Below are positions 1 to 8,490 of a stretch of 13,656 bases of DNA, piece by piece. The stretch is taken from assembly GCA_003024985.2 (NCBI GenBank), contig PXIH01S0001715.1, one strand, 5' to 3'. Made by a program: the position numbers and the translations under genes. The stretch comes from Euperipatoides rowelli (lineage: Eukaryota; Onychophora; Udeonychophora; Euonychophora; Peripatopsidae). The notes under the pieces are model-generated. The model made no database searches, was not told the DNA's origin, and saw nothing but the letters and a program-made list of their open reading frames with translations. The first letter of the stretch is position 1. Every line of letters starts with the position of its first letter.

Positions 1-765
1 TACTCTGTAAATTTCATTATTTTATAATTCACATCTAAATGTTATATTTTCCTGTGTCTAAAATTTTATGAAATATTAATCTTTTATTTTAAGGATTTAT
101 AAATATTTTATTGTTGTTTTTCCAAAAGGTTAAAATAAATAGTTTATTGTTTTTCTTCACAATGTATGGAATAAGATTGATTATTGTTGCTATTACTGTA
201 GATGGCAGCACTGGATGATAATCAATTAATTTATTTTGAAAAATAGGTTTTTTTTTTATGATAGAGTAATAAACAAGAATGGATGAATGCCTGTTTGTTT
301 GAAATACTTAGCGTACTAATTATAACTAATCAATCAGTTCATTGTCCTTTTTTTTTTTAAAAAAAAGGAAGAAATTTTAAGTATTTACTCTTGTTACATG
401 AGAGTTTTATCAATCTTCAATTTTTTGTAATCTTATCAGTTCATTTGATGTTAAAAATCAATATGATAATGTATGTTAATCATAAATGATCTTTACCTCA
501 CTGATATTGAATGCAGAGCTAGACGATAGAAGTAATATGTGATGGGCCACCTTATTGATCTTTTCAATTACTGAATTTCTAACTGGAAAATCTTACAACT
601 TGATGGCTAATCAAGATTATTTTGATGTAATAAAATCATTACTGAATTTACCATGACTAATTAACTCAAACTAACGTATGCTAGTATATCACAAAAAAAA
701 ACCAACATAGGATATTTAAATTTGATTATGGGAAAGGTTGTAATATAAATAATTAACTCACTATT
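1..765. other. AT-rich non-coding stretch
   Basis: No exon or RNA gene is recognisable. The stretch is A/T-rich with homopolymer runs, for example T then A around 349-367. A short frame opening with ATG directly after a TAG at 200-202 gives only 14 codons and resembles nothing known. The most economical reading is intron or intergenic DNA. Confidence 0.6.
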
Positions 766-884
766 ATGACTACGGTACCAATAATATTAAAAATTCAACT
801 ATTTTTATTATGGGAAAGATGGCTATGGTACTATATAAATACTGTATGTAGTGTTTTGATGTTGTTTGATGCTCTATTTACTTT

Positions 885-985
885 TCATAAGTGGGCCCAT
901 GTCCGTTTTAATGTAGGGGCATACCTGTTAGCCACCAAGGACCTCAGGCCAAAATGGGCCACATTCTCCTTTGTCGTTATACTGG
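885..985. other. Higher-GC block of unknown origin
   Basis: This block of about 100 bp is clearly richer in G and C than its surroundings and holds words such as GTGGGCCCATG, AGGGGCATACC and AATGGGCCACA. A plus-strand frame of 79 codons (766-1005) and shorter minus-strand frames cross it, but none resembles a known family. The composition contrast suggests an inserted repeat fragment or an unrecognised exon. An AATAAA lies just downstream at about 1003. I cannot assign a function. Confidence 0.3.
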
Positions 986-1005
986 AAATATCCTACTTGA
1001 AATAA

Positions 1006-1684
1006 AATCTCTAAAATTAGATTTTTAAAAAAATTTTAAAACTCTTTTTGTAAACAATTTTTATTATATCTTTATCAATATGGACACTCTTGAGGGTATT
1101 CAGACAAGATTATCTAATTTGCTCAGTACGCTATAGCCTAGGTATTGAATGTCCCATTGTTTATTAGTTATTAATTAATGTTGGGACTTTATTTTCTCTT
1201 GTACATAGTCATGTTGTTAATTGATTAGGATTAAATTGTACAATCATTATTAATTAGACCCCTTTCTCTGTAATGATTGGTATCTCATTTTTTTAAAATC
1301 ATTCTTAAGTCACATGTTGCTATGTAGTTGTTTTACAGTCTAAAATGTTTGACTGTGAAATTTGTATTTTGGCTATAATTAATCTCTGCCTCTCTTCCAA
1401 TTCTTTTGGACCTGAATTTTTTTTTCTTTTGTTCTTCCTTTCACTCTCTGCAAACTATGGATAGAAAATATTAAGATTAGGTGCATAACCACTTTTAATT
1501 ACACACTAAAATTAATTCCGGTATAACATCATTAAATGATTATTTTTTATTTTTCTAAATAGAAAGATTGCTGTACTGTATCTATTTGTTTCTCTTATGT
1601 TAATTCTTTCTGTGTGTGTGTCTGTCTGTGAATGATTTAAGTTAGGGAAATGTATGAATACTGTATATGATTATTAAAGTCACC
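1006..1684. other. AT-rich non-coding stretch with short TG tract
   Basis: No gene is visible. The only structured item is a short simple repeat at about 1610-1630, a TG run followed by TCTG units. The rest is low-complexity A/T sequence. Confidence 0.6.
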
Positions 1685-1795
1685 TTAAAGGTCAAATGTA
1701 ACGGATTTTTTTTAATATTTTTTTATTGATTTTCAAAAAAAATTCCACTAAAATTTTTTTTTTTAAATACTTTAAAGAAAGTNTTATATATATTT
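1685..1795 (+). repeat. Partial copy of TTAAAGGTCA-ended repeat
   Basis: The stretch starts with TTAAAGGTCAAATGTAAC, then GGATTTTTT, then ATTGATTTTCAAA and CCACTA. The same series occurs in reverse complement at 4201-4314, in the same order, so these are two copies of one dispersed repeat in opposite orientation. Similarity fades after about 1795 and no opposite terminus is seen here, so this copy looks truncated or diverged. An N lies at 1783. Confidence 0.6.
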
Positions 1796-3056
1796 TAATC
1801 TTTTTTCGTTTTGTTGGAAGCATGTCAAGACGTTAAAGCTTGTCGGTCCGTCACGCTTTACGGGAATCACTGATTTAAGTAAATTTAAACAATACACTGT
1901 ATATCAGTGTACTCTCATCTAATGATGGGGTAACGGTGACAGTAAACCATTATAACATCTAATTAAATAAAACTTGACAAAAATTCATACAGTAGGCTAT
2001 TTTATTAACATTTATAATTTTATCCAATAGGCCTAGGCCTACAGTCTTTTAGATGAGATATTTGGTTAATATTTTCCTGATTAGGAACAAAATTATGAGT
2101 ATTTTTTTTCCTTTAAGGAAAATAGCTTTAGTTTATTAGGCTGAACAATGGCTTTAATCTTTTTATCTAAAAGTGATTTATAGTTATTGTTAATTACCGT
2201 ATACTGTAGGCCAGAGGTGTCGATAACGTCGACCACATAATGCTTTTTGGTAAACTGCCAATAATATACAGGATATTTTCTTATGTCCCAATTTTCAAAA
2301 ACTGTTGAAAAATCAATAATTAAAATAATAAAGTTAAATATGTTTGTTTTTATACTACGGTAATTAAATTACTTTTTTTATTAGTTGTATAATATGAATT
2401 TATACAACCATCTGCAGTCTGCTTTTAATAAATAGTAAATAATTGCATACAGTTTAATGGTGTTAGCCATGAGAAAGCCATAGAGACAAATCTCTAACAA
2501 GATAGAACAAAATCATTCAATTACCAGAGAAGAGAAGAAACCAAATCTATCAAATGTTTTATTTGTTTACTTGGTCCAGTTATATGTTGTGTTGTTTTGT
2601 CATGTGTTGTTCTGTACCGTCTCTGTGTGGTCAGGTGCGAGCCATGTGTGATGTCCATAACCTGGTTGGTATACTGTATAGCCCATAATACCAGGAATTG
2701 ATTATCCTCTCGGGGCCGGCAGTATTTCTTACCGATACGAACGAAAAAAATTTTTATGAGCATTTAAAATTAATGGTGCTGCTCAAATATATTTTCTTGA
2801 AATTTACAGCTAAAAAGGGACAAATTAAAATTTTTGTGTTATAAATAATATTTATTTGAAATGTAAGTTAACAAGCTGCTTGTTTCATTTTTTTTTTTAA
2901 ATCATTCATGTTAATACAATATTTTAGCTACAGTAATACATATAACAAAGAATTTTTGGTTTGACTTACAGTAGGTTAATACTGAAAAAAATTTACAGTA
3001 AATACAAATAATCTTTTACATAATAGTAAATTATAATATGGGTAATGCGATGTTCA
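1796..3056. other. Non-coding stretch, no gene seen
   Basis: No exon can be supported. At 1833-1864 there is a small GC-richer patch with a weak inverted pair (TAAAGC...GCTTTA). At about 2030-2042 TAGGCCTAGGCCTAC is a near-palindromic tandem. At 2521-2763 both strands stay open for about 80 codons over a TGTTGT-rich, lower-AT segment. The predicted peptides have no recognisable motif and the TG-rich composition alone explains their hydrophobic look, so I do not call a gene. Confidence 0.5.
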
Positions 3057-3130
3057 GTATTTGAACTCATTTTAGCTATGTTTAAAACATAATTATGAAC
3101 ACCAAGATTTTAACCACTCGGCTAGGCCCA
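3057..3130 (-). repeat. tRNA-like remnant, probable tRNA-derived SINE
   Basis: On the minus strand TAGCCGAGTGGTTAA (3110-3124) closely matches the pol III A box of Leu/Ser-type tRNAs. About 56 bases downstream, GAGTTCAAATAC (3057-3068) resembles a B box, but the expected C61 is changed. The spacing fits a tRNA with a long variable arm. The middle does not form a clean cloverleaf and the acceptor arms do not pair, so a working tRNA is unlikely. A tRNA-derived SINE head or a decayed tRNA copy fits better. Confidence 0.5.
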
Positions 3131-3381
3131 CAAGGCCACAAGTTGCTTGTTTGTAAGAATTAGCCTATGGAGTGACCAAGCGTATAGTAGCCTAGACTAA
3201 TATCAATTTTTTTTTTTTTTAATATAGCCTATAACTTATTTAGAATAAAATAATGTCAGCAAAGTATAAAAACAAAGCAATTCAAATCAATAAACAAAAT
3301 TATATTTCTCCACAATTTAGCCTATATTATAATTATAATTTAACACTCTGGGGACCATCTTATTTTTCTGGAATGATGCTC

Positions 3382-3519
3382 AAGGACCAAGTTATTTTTC
3401 AAACAAATTGATAAATGTTATAAGGTGTGCTATTTTTAAAATTTTACCTTGTTCTATTGGTTTTAAAAAAAAGTGTAGTAAACAAAATTGTTCAGAATTG
3501 TATGCTCTATCATCCTTAA
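3382..3519 (+). repeat. Direct repeat, copy 1
   Basis: This segment of about 138 bp aligns with 4364-4502. Shared landmarks in order are GGACCA, TTATTTTTCAAACAA, AAGG(T/C)GTGCTATTTTT, CTATTGG/TTATTGG, AAAAAAGTGTA, TTGTTCAGAATTG and ATGCTCTATCATC. It ends where the MITE at 3520 begins, which suggests the MITE inserted at this point. No coding potential is recognised. A 77-codon frame runs through it into the MITE but is not gene-like. Confidence 0.75.
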
Positions 3520-3697
3520 GACCCCCATATACACAAAGATTTATTCACCGATCTGGTCTGAACGCTAGGTCTGACAGAAAGATTGTTGTGTGTATGGCGC
3601 TGTCTGAAATTAAAGATACGATCGAGTCTGTTGTCGCCTGACACTGCCAGGCAACTCGGTCTGACATCATACCGCGTCTTAGTGTGTATGGGTGGTC
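3520..3697. mobile_element. MITE with about 20-bp imperfect terminal inverted repeats
   Basis: The left end GACCCCCATATACACAAAGA (3520-3539) is an imperfect inverted match to the right end at 3677-3697, which reads TCTTAGTGTGTATGGGTGGTC. The interior of about 140 bp is much richer in GC than the flanks, with repeated TCTGACA words and no transposase. This is the layout of a non-autonomous DNA transposon. The flanks do not show a clean target-site duplication, so I leave the superfamily open. It sits at the edge of direct-repeat copy 1. Confidence 0.65.
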
Positions 3698-3928
3698 ACT
3701 CATCGTTTATGTGATACCAAGAATGTAGCCTACACCAGGAAAACAATTGTTAAATGTCATAACTACCGTAATATTTTTTCTAAAAAATAATTTATATTTT
3801 ATAAAATGAATAAATAATNTAAAAAATACCGCGAGGTAACGCACGTTGTATGTGACATCTATTTTATTTTCACCTGAAGGCAACACGATTCAACGTCACG
3901 TCACGTATCGTCCATTGGAGCGCCAGCC
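3698..3928. other. CpG-containing unassigned patch
   Basis: This short interval between two MITEs includes a CpG-richer segment at about 3830-3925, with CGTCACGTCACGTATCG and an inverted CCAAT word (ATTGG, 3914-3918). It could be promoter-like, but no start, exon or TATA element follows and it directly abuts mobile elements. I regard it as repeat-derived until shown otherwise. An N lies at 3819. Confidence 0.25.
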
Positions 3929-4314
3929 TTAAAGGTCATTTTGATTTTTTTTTTTAAAAAACAAAACAAATTGGACCATAATAGCACAAAGGGTGAATTT
4001 GATTGATTTTTTATAAGTATTTAAACAATTAGTCTATATGATTTCCAGTTTTAAACTAACAAAGATAGCAAATATTTTATATTTAAGTCTAGCAAGCTCT
4101 ATTAATTTCTGAACAATGCTGTCACAAATATCCCCCCTGGTGTATATAGGGGACAATGTTGTTTTAAGGGTGAGAAGCTAAAGACATTATTTTAAAAATT
4201 GAATTCTAAATAACTATTTTTTTTTCTTTTCTAGTGGATATTATTTTTAGTAAAAACCTTTGAAAATCAATAATAAAAAAAAAATTAAAAAAATCTGTTA
4301 CATTTGACCTTTAA
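3929..4314. mobile_element. MITE bounded by TTAAAGGTCA inverted ends
   Basis: The ends TTAAAGGTCA (3929-3938) and TGACCTTTAA (4305-4314) are a perfect 10-bp inverted pair. The adjoining sequence also mirrors imperfectly: T-runs follow on the left and A-runs precede on the right. The element is about 386 bp with no open frame, typical of a non-autonomous DNA transposon. Its right part recurs in opposite orientation at 1685-1795. The terminal TTAA could be a TTAA target duplication, as in piggyBac-type elements, but the ends are not diagnostic. Confidence 0.6.
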
Positions 4315-4363
4315 CTTTAATTATTTAAAAAGTTTGATCCTGTTTACCTATGGCTTACATTCT

Positions 4364-4502
4364 TGGGACCAGCTTATTTTTCAAACAATTTGAAAAATTT
4401 TCTAAGGCGTGCTATTTTTTAAATTTGACCCTGTTTTATTGGTTTTAGAAAAAAGTGTAATCTAGAAAGTTTGTTCAGAATTGAATGCTCTATCATCTTA
4501 AC
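4364..4502 (+). repeat. Direct repeat, copy 2
   Basis: This is the second copy of the repeat at 3382-3519, with the same landmarks in order from TGGGACCA to CTCTATCATCTTAACC. It lacks the MITE found at the end of copy 1, so it may approximate the empty site. The two copies lie about 980 bp apart with two MITEs between them. Confidence 0.75.
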
Positions 4503-5574
4503 CTTTTGTTTTTCAAAAATAATTTACAATGGAACATGTAAAAGCCATTTAATGTTTCACTTTGAATTTTTTTTTTTTTTTTTTTAGAAATTGATGCCAA
4601 AAAGTTAATAGTTATTATAAAATGATTATTTTTACTAGTAGAATATAATAAGATATCCTTTAAGAACATTTTCGAACATTTACATAAATTTCAAAATGCT
4701 GATCTTAGACCTGTAAAGTGGGGGAGGGGGGGGTTGCGGCTACAGATGAAAATTTCTAAACCTAGGCTATATAATATTTTTTTCATTTCTTGAAGTTTTG
4801 TTCATAATATTCCTTAAAATTATTTATTGTGTGATATCTATTTGTTTCCTCAACTATTTCTGGAGGAAAAACTGACAAAAACAAAATTTCTAATGCCCTC
4901 CTAAAATCAGTAATTGAACCAGAGAATCGTCACTATCAAGATTTTCTAAATATTTCTTTCTCACCATTTTTAAAAAATTGTAACATAAATTTATATTATT
5001 TTGCTTGACAAATTACTGTCTAAAAATTACTAAAAAAAAAAAAAAAGACTAGTCTTTATCTGCTAATTATTATACTGTTATTATTTGATGCTAAATACTG
5101 ATTGATTGAAATTGAAAAAAAAAAAGTAATATTATTTAATTTCACTTAACGTTCCTCCAAAACCTTTGTTTGCTTCTACATAATGATTAGCCTATTTGGA
5201 GTTTTATTATTATTTATTTATTTATAAACAAACGATTCAAACCTTTTAGTGAAGTTATACAACAAAAGTAGCCTACTATGTAAAGGGTTGACGGATTCTA
5301 ACTTTATCGGGCTAAAAAATAAAAGATAAAATATTTATAGGCCCTACAGTATATATGAAAAGTTTACTTAGCTTTTACGAAAGATTTTCTTATAGCAGCA
5401 TATACAGTAGGCTATGTACTTTGTTTTTGTTCAAATTGTAAAGATGTCATCTAGATGTGACGTAAGCAAATTATTTGGGCCTGTACTTGGATATGTTATG
5501 ACTTTAATTAGCTCAGTAAAAATGTGTAACTTCTTTTCATTTCCCCAAGAAAAATTAAATTAATATCAAAAATG
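4503..5574. other. AT-rich non-coding stretch
   Basis: I see no gene. Notable items are T-runs and A-runs (for example 4569-4585 and 5032-5046), a G-rich run at 4718-4733, and several copies of the TAGCCTA/TAGGCTA word near 4763, 5188, 5269 and 5408. Nothing here supports an exon. Confidence 0.6.
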
Positions 5575-5632
5575 TGTCCCAATTATCCCCAATATGGTGG
5601 TAATTTGGACATGGTTTGGGGTAATTGGGACA
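5575..5632. repeat. Inverted repeat, possible transposon terminus
   Basis: TGTCCCAATTATCCCC (5575-5590) faces GGGGTAATTGGGACA (5618-5632), complementary except for one missing base. The interior also repeats the theme as GGTAATTTGGACATG and GGTAATTGGGACATG. It lies about 150 bp beyond the stop codon of the decayed transposase on the minus strand, so it may be the 3' terminal region of that element. No matching opposite terminus is seen in the window. Confidence 0.5.
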
Positions 5633-5782
5633 TGATTCTAAAATCAAAGAAAAAGTATAAATTTTGAAAACATTTGTTTATTTTAAGAATACAAAAAATG
5701 TCAACAGCAAAGATTAGATTATTTACTAGCACTTTAAGTTTTCACATTATTATGAATCGCCAAAATTGATTTCAAAAACTGC

Positions 5783-6253
5783 TTATTTGTGATATGGTCC
5801 CAGTAATTGGGGGCTTTGGAAGCTTGTACATAACAATAATGTTTCCTTATCAGGAAATATAAACTTATTGCTACTTTCCTTAAATGCTAATACAGTACAT
5901 TTCACTGTAATCTCAGATGAAAATTGGATGTCTTTGTCAATCACAGCCCCATTATAATATTTTTTCATCATCTTTCCAAGAAATTGAACAAGTACAGTCT
6001 CCTATCTGGATGGAATCCTTACAAAAAGTCAAATTTTCCTCATGTCTTCATCTGGAAATTCTGTAATTATCAGATTTGTCTTCTGACTCAATTTTCCCCT
6101 CTAATTTATTGCATTTTGCACTTTTCTGGAGACATTTAAGTGCTTTTGAATCATCAGCATTCCTTTTTCACTCTTTAATTTTCATTGCCTCCAACATTGC
6201 ATTTTTTCTGGAGTAATTATCTGTTATGACTCTTCTTTTTACTTTTTCTCTTT
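5783..6253 (-). pseudogene. Decayed 3' end of a transposase-like gene
   Basis: Minus-strand frames join into one degraded protein tail. From 6253 inward there is a basic stretch (KRKSKKKS), then in another frame VITDNYSRKNAMLEAMKIKE, followed by a stop. That frame continues with KALKCLQKSAKCNKLEGK and an acidic/serine segment up to a stop at 6048. A third frame then carries VLVQFLGK, YYNGAVIDKD and NKFIFPDKE, ending at TAA (5783-5785). The order is basic patch, (V/L)T(D/S)-like motif with KNA-LE, then a small beta-rich 'VLVKF-GKK-YYVG-VID' module ending in KF-FPD. It resembles the C-termini of pogo/Tigger-like (CENP-B/DDE_1) transposases of invertebrates as I recall them. The catalytic domain is absent. 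At least two frameshifts and several in-frame stops show it is dead. The family assignment is from memory of motifs and is tentative. Confidence 0.5.
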
Positions 6254-6987
6254 GTTAAATTTTGTTATGAGGGTGACTTTGGTAAAAGGCCGTCGGGGAA
6301 ATAATTGTATTATTTGTACATTGTTTGAGATGTGCTTGGTAGGAGGGAAGTGGCAGTGGAAAGAACTGATTTAACACTAACACAAATAATAATATTTTTT
6401 ATTGTTTAAATAATTCTACACATACCCAAAAACTGTTGTTTAATTTTGATTTAAAACCTTATGTGACTAATTACTCCAGAAACAAAAGAAATAAAAGCCA
6501 CAATTAGTTCACCTAGGCAAAACCACTTTCATGAAAAATATTAAAGTTGTTGTGGTCATTTATTGTAGAGTATTTTATGTGTTAAATATTATTTCAAAAA
6601 TAGGTTTAGTTGCTACTCAAATGTAATTTCAATTATACTGTAGCTGAAATTTAAAATACGGTATTAAAAATTNNCCTAAGGTTTAAAAGTTAAGCATTTA
6701 AATAGCAAATCATTTAATTGGGAAGTTGAGTTTTATTGGAAAGATGTACAGTAGACAAATATGTTATAATTATTAGACATATTCATTGTTTAAAATTGTT
6801 TAATATGTATTTTTCAGATACATTGCTTTCACAAATGATTTATCTAATTTGTATAAACCCTATGGTTTAATTCAAATAAATAATAAAAAAAATAGGTTAT
6901 TAAACATAAATTAATTAGGGACCATTTACTTTTAAAATGTTATTTTGATTGGGATTTTGCCTAAGTTTTAATGCATATATGATCCTG
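6254..6987. other. Non-coding stretch upstream of the decayed transposase
   Basis: On the minus strand the transposase-like remnant may extend weakly to about 6360 (proline/lysine-rich scraps with stops), but no DDE domain can be read. A 15-bp perfect inverted pair links 6205-6219 (TTTCTGGAGTAATTA) with 6468-6482, possibly a fragment of the same element duplicated in inverse. The rest is AT-rich. Two Ns lie at 6673-6674. Confidence 0.45.
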
Positions 6988-6993
6988 GGTAAC

Positions 6994-7010
6994 TAGCGCC
7001 ATCTAGTGTG
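6994..7010 (-). promoter_or_regulatory. CTCF-like site
   Basis: TAGCGCCATCTAGTGTG is close to the reverse complement of the core bilaterian CTCF motif (CCA-(C/G)-(C/T)AG-(A/G)(G/T)-GGCGC). The core GCGCCATCTAGTG fits at every strongly constrained position; the final G of GTGG is T. It stands in the AT-rich DNA upstream of the profilin terminal exon. The same core recurs in the diverged repeats at about 7597 and 7848, so it may be carried by a repeat. Binding is inferred only from the motif. Confidence 0.4.
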
Positions 7011-7045
7011 AAAGCATGGACAATTTTTTCCTTAGGATTCTTAGG

Positions 7046-7545
7046 AATGAACAGGTCAATAGATGGGAAGGGGGTCCTAGTTTAAACTAAGGCATTGGAG
7101 GCTAATATTGCAGATTTGTCATCTCTGTGCATTTAACATCTAAAAAATCATAAAATCAAGAATACCATGTATCACAACCTAATGCAGGACTGGGTGAAGT
7201 TAAAATAGCTCTTAATAAAATGATTTTTTTTAAAAAAAATTGTTTCGAAGACCATTTCACAAAGACTGGCTTACTGGAATTTAATCCTTTCAGGTAGCCT
7301 TATTTAAATCAATGTATTTTACCCCACTCAGTTTTTACATAACAATTTCAATCCCTTTAATAAATCGACAGTTGAAATAACGAAGCAACACATCTCTCGG
7401 TAGAGTCATAGTTTAAAACTTAACTAATGAAATAAACGAGATTTTTTAACGACTAACGGTCTAGTTCATTTCATGTCTGACAAAAATGTATTGAATAATT
7501 TAAATTATAACTCAAAGTTTGCCAATGACGACCTGTCCTATAATA
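7046..7545. other. Non-coding stretch
   Basis: No exon or RNA gene is recognisable. The interval is moderately complex at 7046-7200 and AT-rich after that. Frames are short on both strands. Confidence 0.55.
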
Positions 7546-7587
7546 AATGTGGTATCCTTTATACTAATTAGAATAGCGTGTTCTGAA

Positions 7588-7940
7588 ACCAGTAACAGCG
7601 CCATCTAACGGGCTTATTCAAAACTTTTTTTTTCCTTAGATCACTGTGATATACAAAAAAAAAAAAGGTTGGATGCCCGTGTAACGAGCTTAAAAGGTCG
7701 GCACGGGAACTATTTATAGAAACTAAGTGGTGTTTTCTTTTAGCTAAAAGGGCTTTTAAAAAAAAAGTTTGATTCCTGTGTAATGGGCTAATTTGCTAGT
7801 CTATCTATAACCCTAATTGGAATATGATCGTGTTCCAAAGTCAATAACAGCACCATCTACGCTCGGCGTGGGAACTATTTTCAGAACCTTTATAAAAAAT
7901 GTTTGCCCTTGTAACAACGGGCTTAAATGCTAGTATTTTT
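7588..7940 (+). repeat. Cluster of diverged repeat modules with GCGCCATCTA cores
   Basis: Three short modules recur. Module A is AACAG-CGCCATCTA (7595-7607), with a variant AACAGCACCATCTA (7846-7859). Module B is GGTCGGCACGGGAACTATTT (7696-7715), with a variant CTCGGCGTGGGAACTATTTT (7862-7881). Module C is GCCCGTGTAACGAGCTTA near 7673, CCTGTGTAATGGGCTA near 7772 and GCCCTTGTAACAACGGGCTTA near 7904, the last two followed by GCTAGT. The modules keep roughly the same order, as expected of two or three diverged copies of one unit of about 170-250 bp. The segment at 6988-7045 shares module A and the following TTTTTTCCTTAG with 7588-7638. No coding frame is present. Confidence 0.6.
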
Positions 7941-8373
7941 CTTAATGTATTTATCTGCAATGGCTCTCACTGTCTTATTATATTTTATGCTTTTGATATT
8001 TTAATATACAATATTCAAAACAATACAATGTGAAAGTTTAATCATAGAAAAGTATTTAATAGTTTTACTAAGTTAAAACTCAAAAGGGTAAATGTTGGTC
8101 AGTGCGATAGTTGGCAGAGCTAAAAAAATGTAAAAATATAAAATACTTTTATATTGCACAAGGACTCATTTATGTCTAATCAAGATTGTGATTAAAAGAC
8201 TTTATAATCGCACAATACTTCCTACTAAAAAAAATATGTACAGTAAATGCAATTACTTAGTGTTCTCACATCCATAAGAGTAATATTTTCATTCAATAAC
8301 CTAAGTAATTTGTTTTATTACCAAATGAAATTTGATATACAGTATTCTTAAAAAAATCAGGTTACTGAAATAA
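7941..8373. other. Probable 3' part of the last profilin intron
   Basis: This is AT-rich sequence directly upstream of the acceptor, with no further exon visible on the plus strand. I call it intron because the next exon starts mid-codon and needs an upstream exon. Confidence 0.55.
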
Positions 8374-8392
8374 CTTTTTATTTATTTTTTAG
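8374..8392 (+). other. Splice acceptor of the profilin terminal exon
   Basis: The T-rich tract CTTTTTATTTATTTTTT leads straight into AG at 8391-8392. The frame after it is open only when two bases (CT) complete a split codon, so the intron is phase 1. The coding match begins right at this boundary, which supports the site. Confidence 0.75.
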
Positions 8393-8490
8393 CTGTTATA
8401 ATCTCTTTGTATGATGAAAAAATTCAGCCAGGACAATGCGCCAATATTACAGAGAAATTGGGAGAATATTTGAAGTCTAGTGGCTATTAG
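8393..8490 (+). CDS. Profilin, terminal coding exon (partial gene)
   Basis: The exon carries the last 31 residues of a profilin plus two bases of a split codon. Profilin is a small cytosolic protein that binds monomeric actin, promotes nucleotide exchange on it, and binds proline-rich partners such as formins. The exon reads VIISLYDEKIQPGQCANITE, then KLGEYLKSSGY, then TAG at 8488-8490. The YDE, PGQC and EKLG(E/D)YL signatures are those of the final beta strand and C-terminal helix of plant, yeast and many invertebrate profilins (plant form: IYDEPMTPGQC...ERLGDYL). The last Tyr and the Tyr seven residues from the end match positions that contact poly-proline in profilins; this is family knowledge, not shown here. 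A full profilin has about 125-140 residues, so about 100 residues lie in upstream exons. I could not find them in this window, which implies a last intron of more than 8 kb or exons outside it. The reading frame is intact and the acceptor is good, so a working gene is likelier than a pseudogene. Confidence 0.88.

Noticed and set aside
766-1005. 79-codon plus frame
   Set aside because: No recognisable domain; the first half is AT-rich and the second half is the GC-richer block of unknown nature.
2521-2763. 80-codon minus frame, with plus-strand frames also open over the same bases
   Set aside because: The plus-strand peptides look hydrophobic only because the DNA is TG-rich; no motif, start context or splice pattern supports a gene on either strand.
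3408-3641. 77-codon plus frame
   Set aside because: It runs from direct-repeat copy 1 into the MITE at 3520, so it is a chance fusion of two repeats.
3830-3925. CpG-rich patch as a promoter
   Set aside because: No transcript start, exon or TATA element follows and the patch lies between two MITEs, so repeat origin is likelier.
5924-6139. 71-codon plus frame
   Set aside because: It is the antisense shadow of the decayed transposase on the minus strand.
6270-6360. Glycine/lysine codons on the plus strand as an upstream profilin exon
   Set aside because: Frames close quickly, no splice sites fit, and the bases may belong to the decayed minus-strand transposase.
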